From Sulfuritalea sp. (GTDB lineage: Bacteria; Pseudomonadota; Gammaproteobacteria; Burkholderiales; Rhodocyclaceae), in contig JADJVS010000016.1 in NCBI GenBank assembly GCA_016710465.1, positions 1,144,540 to 1,208,539 of the forward strand: a stretch of DNA of 64,000 nt, given 5' to 3'. The notes beneath the pieces were generated by a model, which saw nothing but the letters and a program-made list of their open reading frames with translations, ran no database searches and had not been told where the DNA came from. Below, in pieces: positions 28,494 to 38,744 of the stretch. A program made the position numbers and the translations under genes. Within the stretch, counting starts at the first letter, position 1; each line of letters starts with the position of its first letter.

Positions 28494-28819
28494 GCCTGGC
28501 CGCCCCGACTGTTCTTTTCGTCGATGCCGGAAATCCCCTCGCGCCGGCGGAACTCCACAACCACGTCGTCGACGCCGATGTCGAACTGCGCCAGCAGGAT
28601 CATGCTGTGGAACCACAGGTCGGTGACTTCGCGCACCAGGTGCAGGCGATCGCCATCCTTGGCCGCCATGATGGTTTCCGCCGCCTCCTCCGCCACCTTC
28701 TTGCAGATGGCATCGGTACCCTTGGCATACAGGCTGGCGACGTAGGATGAATCGGGGGCAGCCCCCTTCCGTTCGCGCAGGGTGGTCTGGACGCGGTGGA
28801 TCACTTCGAGGTCGATCAT
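28490..28819 (-). CDS. hisE: Phosphoribosyl-ATP pyrophosphatase
   Basis: This 109-residue MazG-like protein removes pyrophosphate from phosphoribosyl-ATP, the second step of histidine synthesis. The segment KKVAEEAAETIMAAK holds the conserved acidic residues, with TDLWFHSMILL following. It is separate from hisI, as is usual in betaproteobacteria. It overlaps hisI and hinT by four bases each. Confidence 0.95.
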   Translation of the reverse strand: MIDLEVIHRVQTTLRERKGAAPDSSYVASLYAKGTDAICKKVAEEAAETIMAAKDGDRLHLVREVTDLWFHSMILLAQFDIGVDDVVVEFRRREGISGIDEKNSRGGQA

Positions 28820-29211
28820 TTGTATATCTCCTTGGGATTCTTGAGCACCGGCTCGACATCGTTCCAACACGAGTCGTCCAGCCGGTTGAAAAAGCAACTG
28901 CGGCGGCCGGTATGGCAGGCGATGCCGCCGACTTGTTCGATCTTCATCAACACCACGTCCTTGTCGCAATCGACCCGCAGCTCCAGAACCTTTTGCGTGT
29001 GTCCGGACTCCTCGCCCTTGCGCCATAGGCGGCCGCGCGAACGCGACCAATACACGGCGTTGCCCGTCTCGGCGGTCAGCGCCAGAGACTCGCGGTTCAT
29101 CCAGGCGAACATCAGGACTTCGCCCGTGATCGCGTCCTGTGCGATCGCCGGCACCAGGCCCTGCCCATCCCACAGGATTTCGTCGAGCCAGGCTTTGCCA
29201 TTGGCGCTCAC
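28816..29211 (-). CDS. hisI: Phosphoribosyl-AMP cyclohydrolase
   Basis: This 131-residue enzyme opens the purine ring of phosphoribosyl-AMP. The motifs GEVLMFAWMNRESL, WSRSRGRLWRKGEESGH and the metal-binding DCDKDVVLMKIEQ and ACHTGRRSCFF are present. It is collinear with hisF upstream and hisE downstream, with four-base overlaps on both sides. Confidence 0.96.
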   Translation of the reverse strand: MSANGKAWLDEILWDGQGLVPAIAQDAITGEVLMFAWMNRESLALTAETGNAVYWSRSRGRLWRKGEESGHTQKVLELRVDCDKDVVLMKIEQVGGIACHTGRRSCFFNRLDDSCWNDVEPVLKNPKEIYK

Positions 29212-29966
29212 AGTCGCACCTCGATGCCGCGGTCACGCATGTATTCCTTGGCCTGGCGCACCGTGTACTCGCCGTAATGGAAGATGCTCGCCGCCAGCAC
29301 GGCATCGGCTCGGCCGTCGGTCACGCCGTCGGCCAGGTGCTGCAGATTGCCGACACCGCCGCTGGCGATTACAGGAATCCCGACCGCATCGGCGATGGCA
29401 CGCGTCAGCGCCAGGTCGAAGCCGGCCTTGGTGCCATCACGGTCCATGCTGGTCAGAAGTATCTCGCCGGCACCGAGTCGCTCCACCTCGCGTGCCCATG
29501 CTATGGCGTCGATGCCCGCGTTCTTGCGCCCGCCGTGGGTGAACACCTCCCATTTGCCCGGCGAAGTCTGCTTGGCGTCGATGGCGACCACGATGCACTG
29601 GCTGCCGACCCTGGCCGAAGCGTCGGCAACGAGCTGCGGATTCTGCACCGCAGCCGTGTTCATGCTGACCTTGTCGGCACCGGCGTTGAGCAGGCGACGC
29701 ACGTCCTCGACCTTGCGCACGCCGCCACCCACCGTCAGCGGTATGAACACCTGCTCGGCACAGGCTTCGACGATATGGAGGATGATGTCGCGATCGTCGG
29801 AACTCGCCGTGATGTCGAGGAAGGTGATTTCGTCGGCACCCTGGTCGTCATAGCGTTTGGCGATCTCCACCGGATCACCGGCGTCGCGCAACGCGACGAA
29901 ATTGACGCCCTTGACCACGCGGCCGGCGTTGACATCGAGGCAGGGAATGATGCGCTTGGCGAGCAT
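29208..29966 (-). CDS. hisF: Imidazole glycerol phosphate synthase cyclase subunit
   Basis: This 252-residue (beta/alpha)8 barrel works with HisH to make imidazole glycerol phosphate and AICAR. The catalytic aspartates lie in IPCLDVNAGRVVKGVNF (Asp11) and TSMDRDGTKAGFDL. Phosphate-binding glycines occur in PLTVGGGVRKVEDV and VIASGGVGNLQHL. Length is normal. The gap to hisA is 11 bases. Confidence 0.97.
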   Translation of the reverse strand: MLAKRIIPCLDVNAGRVVKGVNFVALRDAGDPVEIAKRYDDQGADEITFLDITASSDDRDIILHIVEACAEQVFIPLTVGGGVRKVEDVRRLLNAGADKVSMNTAAVQNPQLVADASARVGSQCIVVAIDAKQTSPGKWEVFTHGGRKNAGIDAIAWAREVERLGAGEILLTSMDRDGTKAGFDLALTRAIADAVGIPVIASGGVGNLQHLADGVTDGRADAVLAASIFHYGEYTVRQAKEYMRDRGIEVRL

Positions 29967-29977
29967 GGGCCAGCCGC

Positions 29978-30730
29978 TCAGGCGGCGGGTGCCTTCTTGG
30001 ACTTGTCGGCCTCGGCCTGCGCCTTCTTGAAATCCAGCGTGCCCTCGTAGATGGCGCGCCCGGTGATGGCGCCGATGATGCCCTCGCCCTGAACGGCACA
30101 GAGCGCCTTGACGTCCTTCATGCTGGCGATGCCGCCGCTGGCGATCACGGGAATGCGCAGCGACTGGGCCAGCTTGACCGTGGCTTCGATATTCACGCCG
30201 GTCATCATGCCGTCGCGACCGATGTCGGTATAGATCACCGCCTCGACGCCATAGTCTTCGAATTTCTTCGCCAGATCGATCACGTCGTGCCCGGTCATCT
30301 TCGACCAGCCGTCGACCGCCACCTTGCCTTCGCGAGCGTCGAGACCGACGATGATGTGGCCGGGAAAGGCGCCGCAGGCATCGTGCAGGAAGCCGGGGTT
30401 CTTCACGGCGGCGGTGCCGATGATGACGTAGCTGAGGCCATCATCGAGGCAGCGCTCGATGGTGTCCAGGTCGCGGATGCCGCCGCCGAGTTGCACCGGA
30501 ATCTCGTCGCCGACTTCGCCGAGGATGGCTTTGATCGCCGCTTCGTTTTTCGGCTTGCCGGCAAAGGCGCCGTTGAGGTCCACCAGGTGCAGGCGGCGCG
30601 CCCCCTTGTCTATCCAATGCCTGGCCATGGCCGCCGGGTCTTCGGAAAACACCGTGGCGTCTTCCATGGCGCCTTGTTTGAGACGGACGCAATGGCCGTC
30701 CTTGAGATCGATCGCGGGTATCAGCAGCAT
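29978..30730 (-). CDS. hisA: Phosphoribosylformimino-AICAR-phosphate isomerase
   Basis: This 250-residue barrel isomerase begins MLLIPAIDLKDGHCVRLKQG, with the catalytic Asp8. The second catalytic aspartate is in YTDIGRDGMMTGVN. The phosphate sites QLGGGIRDLDTI and VIASGGIASMKDVK are intact. The C-terminal tail is lysine- and alanine-rich. It lies between hisH and hisF. Confidence 0.97.
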   Translation of the reverse strand: MLLIPAIDLKDGHCVRLKQGAMEDATVFSEDPAAMARHWIDKGARRLHLVDLNGAFAGKPKNEAAIKAILGEVGDEIPVQLGGGIRDLDTIERCLDDGLSYVIIGTAAVKNPGFLHDACGAFPGHIIVGLDAREGKVAVDGWSKMTGHDVIDLAKKFEDYGVEAVIYTDIGRDGMMTGVNIEATVKLAQSLRIPVIASGGIASMKDVKALCAVQGEGIIGAITGRAIYEGTLDFKKAQAEADKSKKAPAA

Positions 30731-30769
30731 GGGAATGTATGCAAAACGGGATGCCGTGGCGGCAAGGTA

Positions 30770-31408
30770 TCAGGGATTCCAGCGCATGAAGTTGCCCAGC
30801 AGGTGCAAGCCCGCCTGGGCGCTTTTTTCCGGATGAAATTGAACGGCGAAGATGTTATCGCGCGCAACCGCGCTGGTAAAGGGGATGCCGTAGTGCGTCG
30901 AACCCGCGATCAGGCCGGGATCCCGTGGCTCGACATAATAACTGTGTACGAAATAGAAGCGCGTATCGTCCGCGATGCCCTGCCACAGCGGGTGGGCTTC
31001 CGCCTGATGCACGCGGTTCCAGCCCATGTGCGGCACCTTGAGTCGGGAGCCGTCGGCGGACTTCATTGCCGCTTCGGGAAATCGCGGCACGCGCCCGGGG
31101 AGGATTTCCAGGCCCATGACGTCGCCTTCCTCGGCATGGCCGAACAACATCTGCAATCCGACGCAAATTCCCAGAAACGGCTTTTCCGCGGCGGCGCGGA
31201 CCACGGCCTCGCGCAGCCCGCGCCCGGCAAGCTCGCGCATGCAGTCGGGCATCGCCCCCTGACCGGGAACGACGACGCGATCGGCGGCTGCGATCTCGGC
31301 GGCGTCGGAACTGACGCGGACCGCCGCCTCGGGGGCAACATGCTCGATGGCCTTGGCCACCGAGCGCAGGTTGCCCATGCCGTAATCGACGACGACTACC
31401 GTGCTCAT
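30770..31408 (-). CDS. hisH: Imidazole glycerol phosphate synthase glutamine amidotransferase subunit
   Basis: This 212-residue class I amidotransferase supplies ammonia to HisF. The nucleophilic cysteine is in FLGICVGLQMLF, and the His-Glu pair is in FAVQFHPEKSAQAG. VVVPGQGAMPDCM forms the oxyanion-strand region. The start at 31408 (MSTVVVVDYGMGNL) is the family N-terminus; longer in-frame sequence upstream belongs to hisB on another frame. Confidence 0.96.
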   Translation of the reverse strand: MSTVVVVDYGMGNLRSVAKAIEHVAPEAAVRVSSDAAEIAAADRVVVPGQGAMPDCMRELAGRGLREAVVRAAAEKPFLGICVGLQMLFGHAEEGDVMGLEILPGRVPRFPEAAMKSADGSRLKVPHMGWNRVHQAEAHPLWQGIADDTRFYFVHSYYVEPRDPGLIAGSTHYGIPFTSAVARDNIFAVQFHPEKSAQAGLHLLGNFMRWNP

Positions 31409-31418
31409 GGCAACAGGA

Positions 31419-32004
31419 TCAGAGCGTACCCTTGGTCGACGGAATGGCGCCGGCCGCACGCGGATCGGCTTCCACCGCCATCCGTAGCGCCCTGGCAAAG
31501 GCCTTGAACACGGTCTCGGCCTGGTGGTGCGAGTTGTCCCCGCGCAAGGCGTCGACATGCACGGTGATCGCGGCGTGATTCACCAGGCCCTGGAAAATTC
31601 GCGCACCAGGTCGACGTCGAACTCGCCTATCGTCGCCCGCGTGAAGGGCACGTTGAACACCAGCCCCGGGCGACCGGAAAGGTCGACCGCGACGCGCGAC
31701 AAGGCTTCGTCCAGCGGCACGTAGGCATGGCCGTAGCGGCGCAGGCCCTTCTTGTCGCCCAAGGCCTTGGCCAGGGCTTGGCCGAGCGTGATGCCGACAT
31801 CCTCGATGGTGTGATGGGCATCGATGTGCAGGTCACCCTTGGCCTCGACGGTGAGGTCGATCATGCCGTGGCGCGCAATCTGGTCCAGCATGTGGTCGAA
31901 AAACCGACTCCCGTGGACAGGCTTGATGCGCCCGTGCCGTCGAGATCGACGACGACGCGAATCTTGGTTTCAAGCGTGTTGCGCGTGATTTCAGCTTGCC
32001 GCAT
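31419..32004 (-). pseudogene. hisB: Imidazoleglycerol-phosphate dehydratase, broken by two single-base frameshifts (probably sequencing errors)
   Basis: This is the seventh-step dehydratase of histidine synthesis. The frame begins at 32004 (MRQAEITRNTLETKI), loses frame at the A run 31899-31903, continues as MLDQIARHGMIDLTVEA with the metal motif HHTIEDVGITLG, and loses frame again at 31594-31597. It ends with HHQAETVFKAFARAL and a stop at 31419. One T added (coding strand) at each site gives an uninterrupted 195-residue protein, the usual length. Both sites are T runs, and both restored segments match the family (TGVGFFDHMLD, VREFFQGLVNHA). The gene is probably intact in the cell. Confidence 0.85.
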
Positions 32005-32116
32005 GGCCGTAGGGATCAAGCGAGGGGTGAAGGCCCGCATGATACCATCGGCCTAGTTCCGCGCGCGCCGCGCCGCGCGGCCATTTTCCCCTGTTACCGC
32101 AAGTATCCGAATAGCC

Positions 32117-33175
32117 ATGAGCCGCTTCTGGAGCGATGTCGTCAAGGGCTTGACACCCTATGTGCCGGGCGAGCAACCCAAGCTCGCCAAGCTGGTCAAG
32201 CTCAACACCAACGAGAACCCCTATGGCCCCTCGCCGCGCGCGCTCGAGGCCATCCGTGCCGCCACCGACGACACGCTGAGACTTTACCCCGACCCTAACG
32301 CCGAACGGCTCAAGCGCGCGATTGCCGCCGCCCACGGCGTTGAAGCCGGCAACGTCTTCGTCGGCAACGGTTCCGACGAAGTCCTGGCCCACGCCTTCCT
32401 CGGCCTGCTGAAGCAGGCGCGGCCGATCCTGTTTCCCGACATCAGCTACAGCTTCTATCCGGTGTATTGCGGGCTCTACCAGGTCGCCTGCGAGACGGTG
32501 GCGCTGCGCGAGGATTTCTCGATCCGGGTGGAGGACTACGCCAGGCCCAACGGCGGCATCATCTTCCCCAACCCGAACGCGCCGACCGGCTGCCTGGTGC
32601 CACTGGCCGCGATAGAGAAACTGCTGCAGGCCAACGCGGATTCGGTGGTGGTGATCGACGAAGCCTATGTCGATTTCGGCGGGACCAGCGCGATTCCGCT
32701 GACCGCGAAATACCCGAACCTGCTGGTGGTGCAAACGCTCTCCAAGTCACGTTCCCTGGCCGGCCTGCGCGTCGGCTTCGCGGTCGGCCACGTCGACCTG
32801 ATCGAAGCCCTGGAGCGGGTCAAGAACAGCTTCAACTCCTATCCGCTGGACCGCCTGGCCATCGCCGGCGCGGTCGCCGCCATCGAGGACAGTGAGTACT
32901 TCGACCAGACCCGCCAGGCCGTCATCGCCACCCGCGAAAGGCTGGTCGGCGAACTGAAAAAGCTCGGCTTCGAGGTCCTGCCCTCCGCCGCCAATTTCAT
33001 TTTCGCCCGCCATCCCGGGCACGATGCCCAGGAGTCGGCGCTGGCGCTACGCCAACGCGGCATCATCGTGCGCCACTTCAAGCTGCCGCGCATCGAGCAG
33101 TTCCTGCGCATTACGGTCGGCACGGACGAACAGTGTGCGGCGCTGGTGGCGGCAATGAAGGAAATTGTCGCTTAG
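32117..33175 (+). CDS. hisC: Histidinol-phosphate aminotransferase
   Basis: This 352-residue fold-type I PLP enzyme transaminates imidazole acetol phosphate. The N-terminus SRFWSDVVKGLTPYVPGEQP is that of betaproteobacterial HisC. KLNTNENPYGPSP and the PLP lysine segment TLSKSRSLAGLRVGFAVG are intact, with IVRHFKLPRIEQFLRIT at the C-terminus. It is on the plus strand between hisD and hisB, which are both on the minus strand, so it is inverted within the operon. It is therefore transcribed divergently from hisB and convergently to hisD, and needs its own promoter in the 112-base gap at 32005-32116. Confidence 0.95.
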   Translation: MSRFWSDVVKGLTPYVPGEQPKLAKLVKLNTNENPYGPSPRALEAIRAATDDTLRLYPDPNAERLKRAIAAAHGVEAGNVFVGNGSDEVLAHAFLGLLKQARPILFPDISYSFYPVYCGLYQVACETVALREDFSIRVEDYARPNGGIIFPNPNAPTGCLVPLAAIEKLLQANADSVVVIDEAYVDFGGTSAIPLTAKYPNLLVVQTLSKSRSLAGLRVGFAVGHVDLIEALERVKNSFNSYPLDRLAIAGAVAAIEDSEYFDQTRQAVIATRERLVGELKKLGFEVLPSAANFIFARHPGHDAQESALALRQRGIIVRHFKLPRIEQFLRITVGTDEQCAALVAAMKEIVA

Positions 33176-33223
33176 CGTCAGCCAACGCGTGCCGTCAGCG
33201 ACACCGATGATACTGCTCCGGAT

Positions 33224-34516
33224 CTATTTCAGCCGAAACTCGGCCGCGTTGGCGTGCGCCGTCAGGCCCTCGCCATGCGCCAGGGTCGCCGCGATCGGGC
33301 CCAGTGTTTTCGCGCCAACAGCCGAGACCTCGATGATGCTGGAGCGCTTCTGGAAGTCATAGACGCCCAGCGGCGAGGAGAATCGCGCGCTGCGCGAAGT
33401 CGGCAGGACGTGGTTGGGGCCGGCGCAATAATCGCCCAGCGACTCGGAGGCGTAGTGCCCAATGAAGATGGCCCCGGCGTGACGGATCTTTTCGACCAGC
33501 GGGCCGGGATCGGATACCGAAAGCTCCAGGTGCTCGGGGGCGATGCGGTTGGCGATTTCGCAGGCTTCGTCGAGATTGGCGACGTGGATCAGTGCGCCAC
33601 GGCCCTTTAGCGAGGCGGCGATGACCTCGCGCCGCGGCATGGTCGGCAGCATGCGTTCGATGCTGGCAGCCACCTTGGCAATGAAGCCGGCATCCGGGCA
33701 GAGCAGGATGGATTGCGCCAACTCATCGTGTTCAGCCTGCGCGAACAGGTCGATCGCCACCCAATCCGGATTGGCCGTGGCATCGGCGATGATCAGCACT
33801 TCCGACGGCCCGGCCACCATGTCGATGCCGACAGCGCCGAACACACGGCGCTTCGCGGCGGCGACATAGGCGTTGCCGGGGCCAACGATCTTGTCCACCT
33901 GCGGCACCGTCTGCGTGCCGTAGGCCAATGCCGCCACGGCTTGGGCGCCACCGATGGTGAATACGCGATCCACACCGGAAAGGCAGGCCGCGCCCAGTAC
34001 CAGCGCGTTCTTCTCGCCGCGCGGTGTCGGCACCACCATGATCAGTTCGCCGACGCCCGCCACCTTGGCTGGCAGCGCATTCATCAACACCGAACTCGGA
34101 TAGGCGGCCTTGCCGCCGGGTACATACAGGCCGACGCGATCGAGCGGCGTCACCTTCTGTCCAAGGCGCGTTCCGTCGGCTTCGGTGAAATCCCAGGACT
34201 CGGACTTCTGCCGCTCGTGATAACTGGTGACGCGCTGCGCCGCAGCTTCGAGTGCCTTGCGCTGGGCCGCCGGCAAACGATCCAGCGCATGCCTCAACTC
34301 GGCGCGTGGCAGTTCCAGTTCGCCCATGCTGCCGATATCGAGTTTGTCAAAGCGGCGCGTGAAATCGAGGACCGCCGCGTCACCCTCGGCACGAACGCGG
34401 GCCAGGATGTCCGCGACCGTGCGTTCGATGGCTTCGTCGGTCGAGTTGTCGATATGCAGCAGCGCGTCGAGCGTCGCCGCGAAGCCGGAGTCGGCGCTGG
34501 AGAGACGGCGAATCAT
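33224..34516 (-). CDS. hisD: Histidinol dehydrogenase
   Basis: This 430-residue zinc- and NAD-dependent enzyme carries out the last two oxidations to histidine. The conserved GLYVPGGKAAYPSSVLMNA, the NAD segment VGPGNAYVAAAKRRVFG and AGPSEVLIIADA are present. The histidine pair lies in AQAEHDELAQSILL, and GPNHVLPTSRSARF is near the C-terminus. Its start overlaps the hisG stop. It converges on the inverted hisC. Confidence 0.97.
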   Translation of the reverse strand: MIRRLSSADSGFAATLDALLHIDNSTDEAIERTVADILARVRAEGDAAVLDFTRRFDKLDIGSMGELELPRAELRHALDRLPAAQRKALEAAAQRVTSYHERQKSESWDFTEADGTRLGQKVTPLDRVGLYVPGGKAAYPSSVLMNALPAKVAGVGELIMVVPTPRGEKNALVLGAACLSGVDRVFTIGGAQAVAALAYGTQTVPQVDKIVGPGNAYVAAAKRRVFGAVGIDMVAGPSEVLIIADATANPDWVAIDLFAQAEHDELAQSILLCPDAGFIAKVAASIERMLPTMPRREVIAASLKGRGALIHVANLDEACEIANRIAPEHLELSVSDPGPLVEKIRHAGAIFIGHYASESLGDYCAGPNHVLPTSRSARFSSPLGVYDFQKRSSIIEVSAVGAKTLGPIAATLAHGEGLTAHANAAEFRLK

Positions 34517-35154
34517 CGGATGGCTTCTTCGACGGCTTTGATCACGGGCTGGAGTATTTCGCGCTTGACCTTCAGTGACGCCTGATTGACGATCAGGCGC
34601 GAGGAGATCGGCATGATTTCCTCGACCTCGACGAGATTGTTGGCCTTCAGCGTCGCGCCCGAGGACACCAGGTCAACAATCGCCTCGGCCAAACCCGCCA
34701 GCGGCGCCAGCTCCATCGAACCATAGAGCTTGATCAGGTCGACATGCACGCCCTTGGCGGCGAAATGTTCGCGCGCCACGGCGATGTATTTGGTGGCGAT
34801 GCGCAGGCGCGCGCCGCGGCGCACCGCGGCGGCGTAGTCGAAGCCGACCGGCGCCGCGACGCACATCCGGCAGCGCGCGATGTTCAGGTCCAGCGGCTGG
34901 TACAGCCCCGCTCCCCCATGTTCGAGCAGCACATCCTTGCCGGCGATGCCGAGGTCGGCGGCGCCGTATTGCACATACGTGGGCACATCGGAGGCGCGCA
35001 CGATAACCACCCGCACATCCTCGCGGTTGGTCGGAATGATCAGCTTGCGCGACTTCTCCGGATCCTCGGCCGGCACGATGCCGGCCGCCGCCAGCAGGGG
35101 CAGGGTTTCCTCGAAGATGCGGCCCTTGGACAGGGCAATGGTGATTCCGCTCAT
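34513..35154 (-). CDS. hisG: ATP phosphoribosyltransferase, short form
   Basis: This 213-residue enzyme catalyses the first and regulated step of histidine synthesis. It begins MSGITIALSKGRIFEETLPLL and has the PRPP-binding segment GLAEAIVDLVSSGATLKANN. It lacks the C-terminal regulatory domain, so it is the short form that needs HisZ for activity. No hisZ is in the window. It overlaps hisD by four bases and lies downstream of murA. A small GC-rich inverted repeat (GGGCTTCGCCC) sits in the 79-base gap to murA. Confidence 0.96.
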   Translation of the reverse strand: MSGITIALSKGRIFEETLPLLAAAGIVPAEDPEKSRKLIIPTNREDVRVVIVRASDVPTYVQYGAADLGIAGKDVLLEHGGAGLYQPLDLNIARCRMCVAAPVGFDYAAAVRRGARLRIATKYIAVAREHFAAKGVHVDLIKLYGSMELAPLAGLAEAIVDLVSSGATLKANNLVEVEEIMPISSRLIVNQASLKVKREILQPVIKAVEEAIR

Positions 35155-35233
35155 GGCAATATTCTATTCGAGCGGGCTTCGCCCGTGAGCCCGAGTCACC
35201 ACCTTCCTCGGGAAGGGGGCGCGGGAGGAAGGC

Positions 35234-36514
<1,281 letters not shown>

Positions 36515-36522
<8 letters not shown>

Positions 36523-36757
36523 TCGCCTTCCATTCGTCGGGCGTCAGGGTTTGCATCGACAAGGCGTGCAGTTCGCCGGTGTCGAAGCGCGGCTTGAGGA
36601 TGGCGTTTACGCGCTGCTGGCGCTTGACGCGATTCTGGCCGGCGAATTCCGTGCTGACGATGAGCGCGGCAAAATGGTGTCCGTCGCCGTCGACGGACAA
36701 ATGTTCGCAGGCCAGTTCGGCGGCAATCCAGGATTCGATTTGCTTGGGGTCGAGCAT
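36515..36757 (-). CDS. BolA/IbaG family protein
   Basis: This 80-residue protein has the BolA fold, with the segment FAALIVSTEFAGQNRVKRQQ and the C-terminal GELHALSMQTLTPDEW. IbaG-type BolA proteins pair with monothiol glutaredoxins in Fe-S trafficking. The gene lies between the ABC permease and murA, the position known for ibaG in proteobacteria, and overlaps the murA start by eight bases. Confidence 0.9.
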
Positions 36758-36767
36758 GGTGTGTTCC

Positions 36768-37524
36768 TCAGGCGCGCAGCTTGTAGCCGCTCTTCAGCAG
36801 GTTGAGAGTGAAAACGGTGAGTATGGCAAAACAGGCGCCGACAACGGCAAAGGCTCAGCCAGGGCGAGGCATCGGAGACCCCGAAAAGCCATGACGGAAA
36901 CCATCGATCATGTAGAAAATCGGGTTCCAGTGCGAAAGCTGCTGCCAGAACGTCGGCAGCGAATGAACCGAATAGAAGACGCCGGAAAGAAAGGTCAGGG
37001 GCATGATCAGGGAAATTCTGGAAGGCGGCAAGCTGATCGAACTTCTCGGCCCAGATGCCGGCGATCACACCCAGGCTGCCCAGGATCGCGCCACCCAGCA
37101 CGGCAAAGATGATTATCCACCACGGCTCGACGAAGCCCAGCGGCGCAAACCAGACGGTCGCGACCAGCACGCCGCTGCCGACCACGATCCCGCGCACGAC
37201 GGAAGCCAGGACATAGGCGGCGAAGAATTCGAGATAGGAAATCGGCGGCAGCAGGACGAAGACGATGTTGCCGGTCACCTTGGACTGGATCAGCGAGGAC
37301 GAAGAATTGGCGAAGGCATTCTGCAGCACCGACATGATCACCAGCCCGGGGATCAGGAAGGCCGTGTAGGCGATGCCATGAATCTTCACGTGACCTTCCA
37401 GCACATGCGAGAAGATGAGCAGGTAAAGCAATGCGGTCAGCACCGGCGCGGCCACTGTCTGCGCGGCGACCTTCCAGAAGCGCAACACTTCCTTGTAGAG
37501 CAGGGTGGAAAAGCCGCCGCGCAT
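36768..37524 (-). pseudogene. ABC-2 type permease, three frameshifts (probably sequencing errors)
   Basis: This is the membrane partner of the adjacent ABC ATPase, a YadH-like ABC-2 permease. It begins MRGGFSTLLYKEVLRFWKVA with helices such as AYTAFLIPGLVIMSVLQNAF. Frame breaks occur near 37010 (one C too many), 36884-36887 (one T too few) and 36852 (one C too many). Corrected, it is 251 residues, normal for the family, with the restored segments NFLIMPLTFLSGVFYS and LTVFTLNLLKSGYKL. The substrate is unknown. The gene begins two bases after the ATPase stop. Confidence 0.75.
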
Positions 37525-37525
37525 C

Positions 37526-38435
37526 TCAGTCTGGCCTCGCGGACGAGCCTTGCATGACGCGAACAAAGACTTCCTCAAGATCCGGCTTGCCGATTTCAAG
37601 ATCGTTGATCCGGCAACCCGCGCCGCGCAGTCGCGTCAGGATCCCCTCCACCTCGTCGAAGGCGTCGAAGGGCAACGACCACCAGCCGCCGCTCTCGGTG
37701 GCACCCTGTAGCAGCCCCGCCGGCACGCTACCTTCGGCACGCAGGCGCAGTGTGTGGGAGGAAAACCGACGCAGGAGGTTGTGCGTGGTGTCGAGCGCCA
37801 CGATGCGCCCCGCCTTCAGCATGGCGATCCGGTTGCAAAGCATCTCGGCTTCTTCCAGGTAGTGCGTGGTCAGGACGATGGTGTGGCCGGCCTCGTTCAG
37901 CCGTCGGATGAAGGCCCACAAGGTCTGGCGCAACTCGACATCGACGCCGGCCGTCGGCTCGTCGAGCACGATCACCGGTGGACGATGCACGAGAGCCTGC
38001 GCCACCAGGACACGCCGTTTCATGCCTCCCGAGAGCATGCGCATGTTGGCATCGGCCTTGGATGCCAAGCCAAGGTTTTCAAGGATTTCATCGATCCAAG
38101 CATCATTGTCGGCAATGCCGAAATAGCCCGACTGGATCTGCAGCGATTCCCGCACCGAGAAGAAGGGGTCGAAGACCAATTCCTGAGGCACCACGCCGAG
38201 TTGCCGCCTTGCGGCACGGTAGTCCTGCTGCACGTCATGATCCATCACGCGCAGGCGGCCCGCGTCCGGGCGCACCAGCCCGGCCAGGGCCGAAATCAGT
38301 GTCGTCTTGCCGGCGCCGTTGGGTCCGGAGCAGACCGAAGAACTCACCCGGTTGCACCGCGAGATCGACTCCGTCCAGTGCCTGGACGCCACCAAAGCGC
38401 TTGGAGACCTGCTCGATGCGGATCGCGGGCAACAT
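37526..38435 (-). pseudogene. ABC transporter ATP-binding protein, one frameshift near Walker A (probably a sequencing error)
   Basis: This ATPase of a YadG/YadH-like exporter has its Walker A (GPNGAGKTTLISALAG), signature LSGGMKRRVLVAQAL and Walker B VIVLDEPTAGVD intact. The N-terminus (MLPAIRIEQVSKRFGGVQAL from 38435) is in another frame. Removing one C near 38327 joins them as EFFGLLGPNGAGKTT, giving 302 residues. It follows the mla STAS gene and precedes the permease, an order conserved in betaproteobacterial mla loci. Confidence 0.82.
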
Positions 38436-38462
38436 TCGGAAAGACCTGGCGTAACGCCGCGG

Positions 38463-38744
38463 TCAGTGCCGAGGCAGCAGATCGGAGACGCCGTAGACTT
38501 CGGCGAGACTCAGCAGGTTCCGCGGTGGATTGAGCAGCCTGACGACCTTGCCCGCATCGCGCGCGGCGCGCATCCAGCCGAAAATCACCGCCAGGCAGGA
38601 GGAATCCATGTCGGTCACCGCCGCCAGGTCAAAAGCCAGCGCATTCTCCGCGATCGCTGCCTCGCCCTCGGCGAGCAGAATGGCGGCGCCCGCCATGGTC
38701 ATCGGGCCGGAGACTTCGACGCAGTCGCCCGAGACTTGGATCAT
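38463..38744 (-). CDS. mlaB: STAS-domain protein MlaB
   Basis: This 93-residue STAS-domain protein is the small cytoplasmic subunit of the Mla phospholipid transporter. The STAS core LAFDLAAVTDMDSSCLAVIFGWM contains the conserved DSS loop. It lies directly after mlaC with a four-base overlap. The order mlaF-E-D-A-C-B supports the call. Confidence 0.85.
   Translation of the reverse strand: MIQVSGDCVEVSGPMTMAGAAILLAEGEAAIAENALAFDLAAVTDMDSSCLAVIFGWMRAARDAGKVVRLLNPPRNLLSLAEVYGVSDLLPRH

Noticed and set aside
33176..33223. Bidirectional terminator between the convergent hisC and hisD
   Set aside because: The gap contains a direct repeat (CGTCAGC twice), not an inverted repeat, and no T run.
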